Of a stretch of 64,000 nucleotides of DNA, positions 19,963 to 28,327 are shown piece after piece. The position numbers and the translations under genes are program-made. A model generated the notes under the pieces. It had not been told where the DNA came from. It saw only the letters and a list, made by a program, of their open reading frames with translations, and did no database searches. This stretch comes from Rodentibacter myodis. Its GTDB lineage: Bacteria > Pseudomonadota > Gammaproteobacteria > Enterobacterales > Pasteurellaceae. Location of the stretch: positions 1 through 64,000 of the forward strand of contig NZ_MLHQ01000007.1 of assembly GCF_001999305.1 (NCBI RefSeq), given 5' to 3'. The stretch's first letter is position 1, and the number at the start of each line of letters is the position of its first letter.

Positions 19963-20979
19963 TTATGACTGCCCAAGTGGCTTTCGATTTTCTTCTGTTT
20001 CCGGTTCAAGATCGAGTTTTGCCATTAGAAGTTGATCACCGTCTTCTTCCGGATTGCCTGTAACCAGCAATTTATCGCCATAAAAAATCGAATTTGCCCC
20101 TGCCATAAAGCACATTGCCTGCATTTCTTCCGTCATACCTTGACGACCGGCAGACAAACGCACATAGCTTTTAGGCATCGTAATACGTGCCACTGCAATC
20201 GTTCGGACAAATTCCGTCCAATCCAGTTCTTCCGCCTCCGCCAGTGGCGTACCTTCCACTTTCACCAACTGATTAATTGGCACAGATTCCGGTTGAGGAT
20301 CTAAATTTGCAAGGCTTGCGATTAAGCCCGCGCGTCCTTTTCGGGTTTCATTCATCCCCACAATCCCACCACAACAAACTTTTAAGCCCGCTTTGCGCAC
20401 TTTTCCCAACGTACTTAAACGATCGTCAAAACGGCGTGTACCAATCACCTCGGGATAGTGTTCCGGTGCGGTATCAAGATTATGATTGTAATAATCCAAT
20501 CCCGCCGCTTTTAATTCTTCAGCCATCCCCTCTTGTAATAACCCGAAAGTACCGCAAGTTTCCAAGCCAAGTGCCTTCACCGCTTTAATAATTTCGGTCA
20601 CTTTTTCCATCTCTTTTGGTTTCGGTCCGCGCCACGCCGCGCCCATACAAAAACGCCCTGCACCACGGGATTTTGCAATTTTTGCCTTCTCAACAATTTC
20701 ATTGACATCTAATAATTGCTGATTTTGCACACCGGTTTGATAGCGTGCCGACTGCGGGCAATAACCGCAATCTTCCGGACAACCACCGGTTTTAATCGAC
20801 ATCAATGTCGAAAGTTGAATTGCCGATGGATTAAAATGTTCGCGATGTACCTGTGCTGCACGGTAAACCAGTTCTAAAAACGGCGTTTCAAATAACGCCT
20901 CCACTTTACAAACCGACCAATACTCAAGAGAAGGATGTGGTGTGATGCTATTTAATTGAATAGTCTGTTTCATTGTCAT
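19963..20979 (-). CDS. bioB: Biotin synthase
   Basis: The 338-residue radical SAM enzyme inserts sulfur into dethiobiotin to make biotin. It has the CxxxCxxC cluster motif at Cys67, Cys71 and Cys74 ([13 protein letters not shown]) and the YYNHNLDT motif, and the overall length is typical. The first ATG (20979) has GAGG six bases upstream; a second ATG two codons later is possible. It overlaps the 3' end of thiQ by 32 bp on the same strand, so it should be cotranscribed with the thiamine transporter genes and may fall under the same TPP control. No other bio genes are in this window. Confidence 0.95.
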   Translation of the reverse strand: MTMKQTIQLNSITPHPSLEYWSVCKVEALFETPFLELVYRAAQVHREHFNPSAIQLSTLMSIKTGGCPEDCGYCPQSARYQTGVQNQQLLDVNEIVEKAKIAKSRGAGRFCMGAAWRGPKPKEMEKVTEIIKAVKALGLETCGTFGLLQEGMAEELKAAGLDYYNHNLDTAPEHYPEVIGTRRFDDRLSTLGKVRKAGLKVCCGGIVGMNETRKGRAGLIASLANLDPQPESVPINQLVKVEGTPLAEAEELDWTEFVRTIAVARITMPKSYVRLSAGRQGMTEEMQAMCFMAGANSIFYGDKLLVTGNPEEDGDQLLMAKLDLEPETEENRKPLGQS

Positions 20980-21616
20980 ATTTTTCCTCTAAATTTCGTC
21001 CTTGATGAATGGAGATAACGCGATCAATATGTTCTTCCAATTCTTGTGGTTGATGCGTAACCAGCAATAGTGTGAGTTTTTTTTCAACACATAATCGATC
21101 GATCAAGCCTAACATTTCGCCCCGTAATTGCGGATCAAGCGCAGAAAAGGGTTCATCCAGCAATAAAATCGGTTTATCGCGTAATAAACAACGCGCCAGT
21201 GCAACCCGTTGTTTTTGTCCCCCCGAAAGTGCGGTCGGTTTTCGCCTTAAAAATGCCTGCAAATTAACCGCACTTGCAGCCTGTTCCACTTGCATTTTTT
21301 CTTCTTTGGAAAGAGATAAATTTGGTTTTAGACCCAAAGCGATATTTTCCACCACAGTTAAATGCGTGAAGAGATTATTTTCTTGAAAAAGCATTGAAAC
21401 AGGGCGTTGGTGAGGAGCGGTTTGAGTATGATTTTCTCCCTTTAACCAAATTTCACCGCTATTTGCATAATCAAACCCGGCGATTAAATTCAACAATGTA
21501 CTTTTTCCTGCGCCACTTTCCCCAATAATGGCAACTTTTTCTTGCGGAAGAATATGTAAATCAAACGCCATTGGCATTGTTTGATAATGAAATTTAACGT
21601 TCTTCAGCTTAATCAT
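20948..21616 (-). CDS. thiQ: Thiamine ABC transporter, ATP-binding protein
   Basis: The 222-residue ATPase powers import of thiamine/TPP through ThiP. It has Walker [10 protein letters not shown], the signature [14 protein letters not shown] and Walker [15 protein letters not shown] start it at [12 protein letters not shown] (21616), which overlaps the thiP stop by 8 bp; the longer frame begins inside thiP. The 3' end runs 32 bp into bioB. It is third in the order thiB-thiP-thiQ. Confidence 0.93.
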   Translation of the reverse strand: MIKLKNVKFHYQTMPMAFDLHILPQEKVAIIGESGAGKSTLLNLIAGFDYANSGEIWLKGENHTQTAPHQRPVSMLFQENNLFTHLTVVENIALGLKPNLSLSKEEKMQVEQAASAVNLQAFLRRKPTALSGGQKQRVALARCLLRDKPILLLDEPFSALDPQLRGEMLGLIDRLCVEKKLTLLLVTHQPQELEEHIDRVISIHQGRNLEEKYDNETDYSIK

Positions 21617-23213
21617 TGTGATCCTTATTGCGTTCAATAAACATAAATAATCCAAGACATAATCCCAACAAAATTAATGCGGTGATTGCCGCTTCTTGGC
21701 TTCGATATTGCCCAATTTGTTGATAAAGCAAATGAGGCAGTGAAGTAAAATCAGGACTGCCAAATAATGCAATCGCCGTAAAATCCCCTAATGAAAGGGT
21801 GGTTGCCAAGGCAAAGGCATATTTTAGCGACGCCTTCAATAACGGATATTCAATTAATTTGAAACGCTGCCAACCTTGAAGATTTAAGGATAAACATAAT
21901 TTTTCATACTGCATAAGCTGTACCATTGGCGCATTTAAAATACGGATAACAAAAGGCATTGCCGCCAAGGCATTACATATCACGACCACGAAAAACAAAT
22001 GTACATTGGTGAAATCAATATGCTGTAAAAGTAGAAAAACTCCTACCGCCAGAATAAGTGTGGGGATCGCCAAAATCATCATTCCACCGCTTTGCACCAG
22101 CGTTGCAAGCATTGGTAAATGAAGCCATTGCAACCGGCGGGAAAGTAATAATAAGAAAAAAGAAAAAAGAATTGCCAAAAAACCTGAAGTGGGCGCCATA
22201 GAAAGTGAATACATCAAGGCTTTCCAAAATTGTGGCTGTTGCCAAAAAGTCATCCATTGCGATGCGGAAAGTCCTTCAATGACGATATTCAGCAAAGGGG
22301 TAAAAATAAATACGCCCACCGTCATTAAAATAAAAATATGGAAAATTTTGACCGCACTTGAGGGTTCAGAAACCCAAAGATAACGCTGAGAAAATCGGGT
22401 TTCCGGTGGTTTGACAAAACATTGCGACATACCAAACAAGACAAAGCAAAAAACAAATTGAATGAGGGCAAACAATGCAGCCTTAGGAAAATCAAATTCA
22501 AAGAAAATTGCTTGATAAATCACCACTTCTAATGTGCTGTTTTGCGGCCCACCACCAAGTGCAAGCACAATCGTAAAGCTGGTGAAGCACAACATAAAAA
22601 TCAACACAAAAGCGGGGAAAAGCCGGTTTTTAAGATACGCTAATTCAATTAAGCGGAAAAATTGCCAACCACGAAGATTTAATTGTGCCGCAAGCTGATG
22701 TTGCTCGGTGGGAATAGCCTGTAATCCCTGCTCGGTCATTCTTGCTGCAAGGGGAATATTAAAAAAAAGATGTGCAATTAATATACCGTTTAGCCCATAA
22801 ATTGTGGGTTTCCAATCTATCCCTAAACCTGCAATAAGGCGACTTAACCATCCGGACGCGCCATAAACACCCAATAAACCGAAGATTACCAACAATGGGG
22901 GTAAGACAAAAGTGAGTGAAAATAAGCGTTGAATAACGGCTTTACCCGGAAAAGATTGGTAAAAAAAAGCCCGACCAAACAACATACCGATGAGTAATGA
23001 AAGCACTGCCGATAAAAAAGCCTGCCCGAAACTAAAGGCGATGACTCGATGCAGGTAATCATCCTGCTTAAAGGTTTGCCAACTATAGTTTCCTTCCACA
23101 GAAAACACTGCCCAAAGGGAAGCGCCGTAGAGAAAAACAATCAAAAAAATGACCGCACTTCCGCCAAGATAATGACGAGGGCGAAAATGCGGATGAGAAA
23201 ATAGCGATAGCAT
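21609..23213 (-). CDS. thiP: Thiamine ABC transporter, permease
   Basis: The 534-residue inner-membrane protein has two fused permease halves and about 12 membrane segments, with EAA-loop motifs near '[22 protein letters not shown]' and '[22 protein letters not shown]', which contact ThiQ. It starts three bases after the thiB stop and overlaps thiQ by 8 bp, which indicates translational coupling along the operon. The gene carries two USS cores. Confidence 0.94.
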   Translation of the reverse strand: MLSLFSHPHFRPRHYLGGSAVIFLIVFLYGASLWAVFSVEGNYSWQTFKQDDYLHRVIAFSFGQAFLSAVLSLLIGMLFGRAFFYQSFPGKAVIQRLFSLTFVLPPLLVIFGLLGVYGASGWLSRLIAGLGIDWKPTIYGLNGILIAHLFFNIPLAARMTEQGLQAIPTEQHQLAAQLNLRGWQFFRLIELAYLKNRLFPAFVLIFMLCFTSFTIVLALGGGPQNSTLEVVIYQAIFFEFDFPKAALFALIQFVFCFVLFGMSQCFVKPPETRFSQRYLWVSEPSSAVKIFHIFILMTVGVFIFTPLLNIVIEGLSASQWMTFWQQPQFWKALMYSLSMAPTSGFLAILFSFFLLLLSRRLQWLHLPMLATLVQSGGMMILAIPTLILAVGVFLLLQHIDFTNVHLFFVVVICNALAAMPFVIRILNAPMVQLMQYEKLCLSLNLQGWQRFKLIEYPLLKASLKYAFALATTLSLGDFTAIALFGSPDFTSLPHLLYQQIGQYRSQEAAITALILLGLCLGLFMFIERNKDHND

Positions 23214-23216
23214 AAA

Positions 23217-24215
23217 TTATTTAGAAAGTGCCTGTTGCCATTGGTTAATCCAATTTTTTAACTGTTCTGCACTGACGTTTGAGGTATCCAATGCGGTTGC
23301 CTTTTGGGTGCTTGCTTTTAATGCATCAATATGCTTCTCAATATTCGTCTCAATTACCGGTAACATCACATTGTTTTTGGCGATATTGCTTTGCGCTTCC
23401 GCCGAAAGCAAATAATCAAGGAAATCATCGGCACAGGCATTATGACGATTTGCCACCTTCGCCGCTACTTCAATCTGCAACACACCACCTTCAGTAAAAT
23501 CTGTCGCCGCATAATTTTCTTTTTGTTCGGAAAGAAGATGATAAATCGGTGAAGTATTGGTGCTTAACACCAAATCCCCCTCCCCTTTTAAAAATGCGCC
23601 GTAGGATTCCGTCCAACCTTTTGTTACCGTTACCGTATGTTCGGCTAATGTTTGCCATGCTTTTGGCACATCTGATTGTGGGTAAAGCATATTCATCCAA
23701 AGTAGTAATCCCCGCCCGATACTGCTGGTTCGTGGATCTTGATACAACACTTTTAAATCTTTTCGCTCAATCAGTTCTTGCAAGGTTTTTGGTGGATTGG
23801 TGAGTTTGTTTTTATCGTAAATAAAGGCATATTTTGCGAAATCAAAAGGCAGGAATGTTTGGTCATTCCATTTAATCGGTAACGTTAATTTATTAAGATC
23901 CACCTGATTGGGTTCAAAAATGTTCAGTTTCTTCGCTTCATCAATTTGGTGATTATCTAAACCTAAAACAATATCCGCTTTGAGTTTTTTTCCTTCCAAA
24001 CGTACACGATTAAACAACGTTCCGTTGTTATCAAAGGCAACATAATTTAATTGGCATTGTGGAAATTGTTTTTCAAAACCGTTTTTAACCTGAGGCCCGG
24101 CACCCCAATCGGCAGTGAAAGAATCGTAGGTATAAACCGTTAAAGGCTGTGGGGAGGATTGAGCGAAAGCGGATGAGGCAAAAAGTGCGGTCAAAATAAG
24201 AGATGTTTTTTTCAT
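23217..24215 (-). CDS. thiB: Thiamine/TPP periplasmic binding protein
   Basis: The 332-residue protein has a signal peptide ending SSAFA and a type 2 periplasmic-binding fold (LTVYTYDSFTADWGAGPQVKNGFE; TKGWTESYGAFLKGEGDLVLSTNTSP). It captures thiamine and its phosphates and passes them to ThiPQ. It is the first gene of thiBPQ-bioB, about 45 bp after a TPP riboswitch. An AAGGAC ribosome site precedes the ATG. Confidence 0.94.
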   Translation of the reverse strand: MKKTSLILTALFASSAFAQSSPQPLTVYTYDSFTADWGAGPQVKNGFEKQFPQCQLNYVAFDNNGTLFNRVRLEGKKLKADIVLGLDNHQIDEAKKLNIFEPNQVDLNKLTLPIKWNDQTFLPFDFAKYAFIYDKNKLTNPPKTLQELIERKDLKVLYQDPRTSSIGRGLLLWMNMLYPQSDVPKAWQTLAEHTVTVTKGWTESYGAFLKGEGDLVLSTNTSPIYHLLSEQKENYAATDFTEGGVLQIEVAAKVANRHNACADDFLDYLLSAEAQSNIAKNNVMLPVIETNIEKHIDALKASTQKATALDTSNVSAEQLKNWINQWQQALSK

Positions 24216-24257
24216 TGTGCTGTCCTTGAAAAATGAGAAACAGCCTAATGATAAAGA

Positions 24258-24334
24258 ATTAGTTTCCTACGCCAGCATTATCTGTTTCAGGTTCACGGGT
24301 ATTTCTCAGCCGACTTAACGGCACCCCGACTAAT
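24258..24334 (-). ncRNA. TPP riboswitch (THI element) of the thiBPQ operon
   Basis: On the minus strand the conserved THI blocks appear in order: CGGGGTGCC, GGCTGAGA, ATACCCGTGAACCTGA and GATAATGCTGGCGTAGGAA. The P1 helix ATTAGT/ACTAAT closes it (24334-24329 with 24263-24258). Downstream, CTAAT...ATTAG (about 24245-24262) can compete with the 3' strand of P1. No T-run follows before the AAGGAC ribosome site, so translational control is more likely than termination. Confidence 0.95.
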
Positions 24335-24417
24335 GAGGCGAAAGTCTATATAAAGTTTTGACGATGTACAAGTACTTTACGGTAAAACTGTTAAATGGAT
24401 CACAATTTAGGTAAAAG

Positions 24418-24441
24418 AAAACCCGTATGAAACGGGTTTTG
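24418..24441 (-). terminator. Terminator of grxD
   Basis: AAAACCCGT and AACGGGTTTT form a stem of about 9 bp around a 4-base loop, just past the grxD stop. The T-run is on the minus strand. Confidence 0.8.
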
Positions 24442-24451
24442 ATGGAAAGGA

Positions 24452-24778
24452 TTATGCTTGGTGTTTCGCAGCAACTTCACTTAATAAGGTTTGCAATTCG
24501 CCGGCTTGATACATTTCTAAAATAATATCGCAACCACCGACTAATTCGCCCTCAACCCATAATTGTGGGAAAGTCGGCCAATTTGCATAAGCCGGTAATT
24601 CGGCACGAATATCAGGGTGTTGCAGAATATCCACATAACCGAAAGGTACTTTGCAGTTCATTAATGCTTCGACCGCGCGAGCAGAAAAACCACAAGAAGG
24701 CAATTTTGGCGAGCCTTTCATATAAATTAGAATTGGGTTCTCGCTGATTTGTTTTTTGATTTTGTCTAAGGTTTCCAT
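24452..24778 (-). CDS. grxD: Monothiol glutaredoxin
   Basis: The 108-residue protein has the monothiol CGFS site with Cys29 (LPSCGFSARA), the conserved WPTFPQLWVEGELVGGCDI block and the expected length. CGFS glutaredoxins bind and transfer [2Fe-2S] clusters with BolA-type partners. I start at MEÂ­TLDKIKKQ (24778) rather than 13 codons upstream, because this matches family length. It is a single-gene unit with its own terminator. Confidence 0.95.
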   Translation of the reverse strand: METLDKIKKQISENPILIYMKGSPKLPSCGFSARAVEALMNCKVPFGYVDILQHPDIRAELPAYANWPTFPQLWVEGELVGGCDIILEMYQAGELQTLLSEVAAKHQA

Positions 24779-24862
24779 AATGTTCCCCACTAAAAACAGA
24801 GGCGTGCATTCTAACATAAGTCAAACACATCACAAATTAGAACTTGAGTGTTTATGTCAGAT

Positions 24863-25666
24863 TTACCAGCTTCCACCTGCACCACCGCCACCAAAACCGC
24901 CGCCGCCAAAACCACCACCGGACGAGCCGCCTCCGCCAAATCCGCCCCCGAATCCACCACCAAATCCGGAACCACAGCCACGGCGGCGGGATAAGGTTGA
25001 TTGACGTACAATACGGTTTAATTGATCACGTTGATTTGGGCTTATGTAGATTTCATCTTTATGATATTGATATTCACCAAACACAACGAAAGCAACAAAG
25101 ACCAACACCATAATCAGCGGAATATAGTTATCAAAATCACTTTCTTCTTCCGCTTGGTATGCACCATATTCCCCTTGGCTTGCTGCGATAATGTCATTTA
25201 ATCCATCATTAATGCCCTGTGCATATTGCCCTTGTTTGAACTGAGGCAAAATCGCGTGGCGAATTACTTGAGATAAAAATGCATCGGGCAATACGCCTTC
25301 CAAGCCTTGGCCCGTAGCAATAAACACTTTGCGATCATTTTTCGCAATCAACATTAACACGCCGTTATTTAACTGCTTACGACCAATCCCCCATTTATCC
25401 CCCAAGGCAAAGGCATAATCCGCAATGTCATATTCGGCGGTAGTAGGCACAATGACGACTGCAATTTGTGAACTTGTCGCATTGCCATAGGCAATTAATT
25501 TATTTTCAAGAATTTGCTGCTGTTGAGATGAAAGTGTGCCGGTGTAGTCATTCACATAGTGAAAAGGATTGGGCGTGGGTGGAAATTGCGCCGCAGAAAC
25601 GAAGCCCATCCAAAAAACCAAAGCAAAAATGACCACACTTTTCACTATTAACCAAAATCTAGCCAT
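24863..25666 (-). CDS. TPM-domain membrane protein with Gly-rich tail (YgcG family)
   Basis: The 267-residue protein has a signal/anchor helix (9-26), a TPM domain (about 35-165; YVNDYTGTLSSQQQQILENKL, 'GIGRKQLNNGVLMLIAKNDRKVFIATGQGLEG'), a second membrane segment (about 190-207) and a tail of FGGG repeats ending GGSW. TPM proteins are membrane-associated and often sit beside LemA; their biochemical role is poorly known, with a photosystem-assembly role for plant TLP18.3. It overlaps the upstream TPM gene by 8 bp and is third in the lemA operon. Confidence 0.85.
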   Translation of the reverse strand: MARFWLIVKSVVIFALVFWMGFVSAAQFPPTPNPFHYVNDYTGTLSSQQQQILENKLIAYGNATSSQIAVVIVPTTAEYDIADYAFALGDKWGIGRKQLNNGVLMLIAKNDRKVFIATGQGLEGVLPDAFLSQVIRHAILPQFKQGQYAQGINDGLNDIIAASQGEYGAYQAEEESDFDNYIPLIMVLVFVAFVVFGEYQYHKDEIYISPNQRDQLNRIVRQSTLSRRRGCGSGFGGGFGGGFGGGGSSGGGFGGGGFGGGGAGGSW

Positions 25667-26108
25667 TGATAATCACCTCATTTGGTAATTCATTTTCATC
25701 ATTGGGCTGAATAGGAAAATGTGTTTTTAAGATTTCGGTAATGCGTTCAATCACTTCCACAATACCTTGGGTATAGGCTTTTTTCTTAAATTGCTCAATC
25801 ATTAAGTTATATTGCTGCTGCCAATATGCTTCATTCACAAATTGATGAATGCCTTCATCACCAATCACCGCACAAAGATGATCTTGATAACTCACATAAA
25901 TTAACGCGCCATTCCGCGCTGCCGTTTTATGCATTTCAAGCTCATCAAAAACCTGCAAAGCACGCGCCACCGCCGATAATCCTGACGATGACTTTGGCAA
26001 TTTTCGTTCAATATAGACACGTAGCTCTGCCGAACTTTGGCTTTCGAGGCGACTAATCGCCGCCTCAATTTGCTTTTTATCGACAGGAATTCTTGAAAAG
26101 AATTTCAT
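25659..26108 (-). CDS. TPM-domain protein, short form
   Basis: The 149-residue protein carries one TPM domain without a signal peptide or Gly tail (DKKQIEAAISRLESQSSAELRVYIERKLPK; 'NGALIYVSYQDHLCAVIGDEGIHQ'). It starts 9 bp after lemA and overlaps the YgcG-like gene by 8 bp. The pairing of a short soluble TPM protein and a long membrane-anchored one next to LemA is a recurring bacterial arrangement, but I know of no settled function. Confidence 0.82.
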   Translation of the reverse strand: MKFFSRIPVDKKQIEAAISRLESQSSAELRVYIERKLPKSSSGLSAVARALQVFDELEMHKTAARNGALIYVSYQDHLCAVIGDEGIHQFVNEAYWQQQYNLMIEQFKKKAYTQGIVEVIERITEILKTHFPIQPNDENELPNEVIING

Positions 26109-26117
26109 CGTTTTATC

Positions 26118-26699
26118 CTAGTTAAAATTTACTGTTGGAGCGTTTTCAGCACCGGCGGTAGATTTGAAATAAGGTTTTTCTTTAAAACCAAAGATGAGTG
26201 CAGCAAACTTGGTTGGGAATTGACGTACTTTTTGATTATAGACACGCGCCGCATCATTAAATTTATTACGGGCAACATTAATGCGGTTTTCGGTGCCTTC
26301 AAGTTGAGATTGTAAATTCATAAAGCCTTCGTGTGCTTTTAATTCAGGGTATTGCTCAACGGTAACAAGCAAACGGGACAACGCTGAACCCACTTGATTT
26401 TGTTCTTGCTGGAATTGGGCAAGTTGTTCTTCCGTCATATTTGTCGGATCAATTTTAGTTTGGGTCGCTTTCGCACGTGCTTCGATCACATTTGTTAATG
26501 TTTGTTGTTCAAAATTTGCCTGACCTTTCACTGTATTCACTAAATTTGGAATAAGATCCGCACGACGTTGATAAGAAGATTCCACGTTCGCCCATACAGA
26601 ATCAATTTCCTCTTCCGCTTTAACCAAACCGTTATAGCTAGACATTAAAGTAAATGCTGCCACGACAGCAACAAGAATAATCACAAGCCATTTTTTCAT
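26118..26699 (-). CDS. lemA: LemA family membrane protein
   Basis: The 193-residue protein has one N-terminal membrane helix (3-20) followed by the LemA core (NGLVKAEEEIDSVWANVESSYQRRADLIPNL; 'ARNKFNDAARVYNQKVRQFPT'), mostly helical and exposed outside the inner membrane. Function is not well established; the family name comes from a Listeria protein source. It is first in the operon with two TPM-domain genes, which suggests one shared envelope function. Confidence 0.93.
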   Translation of the reverse strand: MKKWLVIILVAVVAAFTLMSSYNGLVKAEEEIDSVWANVESSYQRRADLIPNLVNTVKGQANFEQQTLTNVIEARAKATQTKIDPTNMTEEQLAQFQQEQNQVGSALSRLLVTVEQYPELKAHEGFMNLQSQLEGTENRINVARNKFNDAARVYNQKVRQFPTKFAALIFGFKEKPYFKSTAGAENAPTVNFN

Positions 26700-26766
26700 A
26701 ATGATGTACCTTATTGATAAATAAAATGTTTAGAGAAATATCGTAAAGATAGCGTTCCACAAAAGA

Positions 26767-26794
26767 AAAGACCTAAACCGAAGTTTAGGCCTTT
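26767..26794 (-). terminator. Terminator of ompA
   Basis: AAAGGCCTAAACT-tcg-GTTTAGGTCTTT forms a long stem with one mismatch and a T-rich end on the minus strand, about 35 bp past the ompA stop. Confidence 0.8.
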
Positions 26795-26828
26795 CTCTAA
26801 AAATCCGTTAAAGGATAACTAAATAAAA

Positions 26829-27923
26829 TTATTTAGTACCGTTAACTGCGATTTCAACACGACGGTCTGGTGCTAAACAAGCGATAAGTGCTTTACGACC
26901 TTTAACCGCGTCACAAGTTGCACCGGTAACAGGGTTTGCTTTACCGTAACCTGTTGCAGTGATGTCTTGTGCTGCAACACCTTTAGCTACTAAGTAGTTA
27001 GCTACAGAGTCTGCACGACGTTGAGATAATTTTAAGTTGCTTGCTTCAGAACCGATACGGTCAGTGTAACCTGCAACTGCTACTTTTGCGTTAGCTACTT
27101 GAGCGATTTCACCGTAGATACCATCTAAAGTTGCTTGCGCTTGTGGTTTTAAGTTAGCTTTAGCGAAAGCAAAAGTTACATCAGAGTTCAAGTTGAAAGT
27201 TTTGCTTACAACTTCAGAAGCAACTACAGGTGCAGCACCTTGACCAAAGCGGTAAGATAAACCTGCATTGATAGAACCGATCCATGGGTTGTAATCTACT
27301 GCTTTACCATCAGTACCTTTTAATCTACCAACGTGAGTTAACCATTGATACTCAAGACGGAATGCAAGTTCAGGTAATGAAGGCATTGCATACTCGAAAC
27401 CTGCTGCAAACATTGGAGAAACTCTTAAGCTATGATCACCAGCTGCATGGTCACGACTACCATTTGAGTACACTTTATAGTCTGAACGAACTAATGCAGC
27501 CGCTGCACGACCATAGAAATCTAAACCTTCTAACGCAGAAGTTAAGCCACCTAAGTTATAGCTACCTTTTAAACCTAAGTGTGCACCGTGGTTAGTGTGT
27601 TTGAAAGAGGTGATACCAGCGTTAGTGAATTTAGCACGACCAAAATCATCGTAACCTAATTCAACCGCTAAACCTAAGTTGTCACGGTTTAAAATTTGGT
27701 AACCACCGAATACACCGTAAGTGAAAGAGTTACGGTGATAGCCTGCACCAAATGGAGCATATTCGTTGGTTGCGTGAGCTACAGTGTTTGCTTTTAAGCC
27801 ATCGTGGAAAGATGCTTGACCTGCTTTAACACCAACGTAGAAAGTGTTTTCTTGTGGTGCTGCTTGAGCTACAGAAGCTGCTGCTAAACCAGCTACTACT
27901 AATGCGATTGCAGTTTTTTTCAT
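26829..27923 (-). CDS. ompA: Outer membrane protein OmpA (P5-like)
   Basis: The 364-residue protein has a signal peptide ending AAQA region 'SVAQAAPQ', an N-terminal eight-strand barrel (about 22-210; FYVGVKAGQASF, 'GGYQILNRDNLGLAVELGY') and a C-terminal peptidoglycan-binding OmpA domain (about 240-360; FAFAKANLKPQAQATLDGI, 'NLKLSQRRADSVANYLVAKGV'). A Cys pair near the end (TCDAVKGRKALIACLAPDRR) is typical of the family. Codon choice is strongly biased, as expected for one of the most abundant proteins of the cell. Confidence 0.97.
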   Translation of the reverse strand: MKKTAIALVVAGLAAASVAQAAPQENTFYVGVKAGQASFHDGLKANTVAHATNEYAPFGAGYHRNSFTYGVFGGYQILNRDNLGLAVELGYDDFGRAKFTNAGITSFKHTNHGAHLGLKGSYNLGGLTSALEGLDFYGRAAAALVRSDYKVYSNGSRDHAAGDHSLRVSPMFAAGFEYAMPSLPELAFRLEYQWLTHVGRLKGTDGKAVDYNPWIGSINAGLSYRFGQGAAPVVASEVVSKTFNLNSDVTFAFAKANLKPQAQATLDGIYGEIAQVANAKVAVAGYTDRIGSEASNLKLSQRRADSVANYLVAKGVAAQDITATGYGKANPVTGATCDAVKGRKALIACLAPDRRVEIAVNGTK

Positions 27924-28327
27924 TTTGATGTCCTCTATTTAGTCATCGATTGATTGATTGATAAATAAAAAAGTTTCCTCGTTTTTTGTGAACTTTCCAA
28001 GAAAAGAACACTCCAAACATTGCTTAACTAGGGTTTTGAATTTGCCCTATCTCTACCCTTTTGACAAATTCAATTCCTTTGCATAGCCAAAGGAACGTTC
28101 AAAAGTGCGCCTATTATCCTATAAAAAAACTAAAGATCAAATTTTTTTTACCCATTTTGGTTATTTTATAAACAAACAAGCATCTAAAATGAAAGTTTGT
28201 TCATTTATTTTTAGCCGACTTCAACTTTCAATCAACTTTGCTTTTTCTAAGCATAAATTCTCCCTACAAAAATCGACTTTTCACCTGCCATAAGCTATTA
28301 TCGGCACACTATTTTCCCAACGATTTT
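27924..28327. other. Intergenic region between divergent ompA and ydiJ
   Basis: It holds the ompA leader, with GAGG close to the ATG and three copies of ATCA in the leader (about 27945-27958), and a small inverted repeat TTCCTTTG/CCAAAGGAA at 28074-28095. I see no further gene. Promoters must lie here for both directions, but no boxes are clear enough to place. Confidence 0.45.

Noticed and set aside
24850-25010. Pro- and Val/Ala-rich reading frames over the 3' end of the YgcG-like gene
   Set aside because: They are shadows of the Gly-rich tail read in other frames.
27945-27958. ATCA tetranucleotide repeat in the ompA leader as a phase-variation tract
   Set aside because: Only about three copies, outside the reading frame, and without an obvious promoter spacing role.
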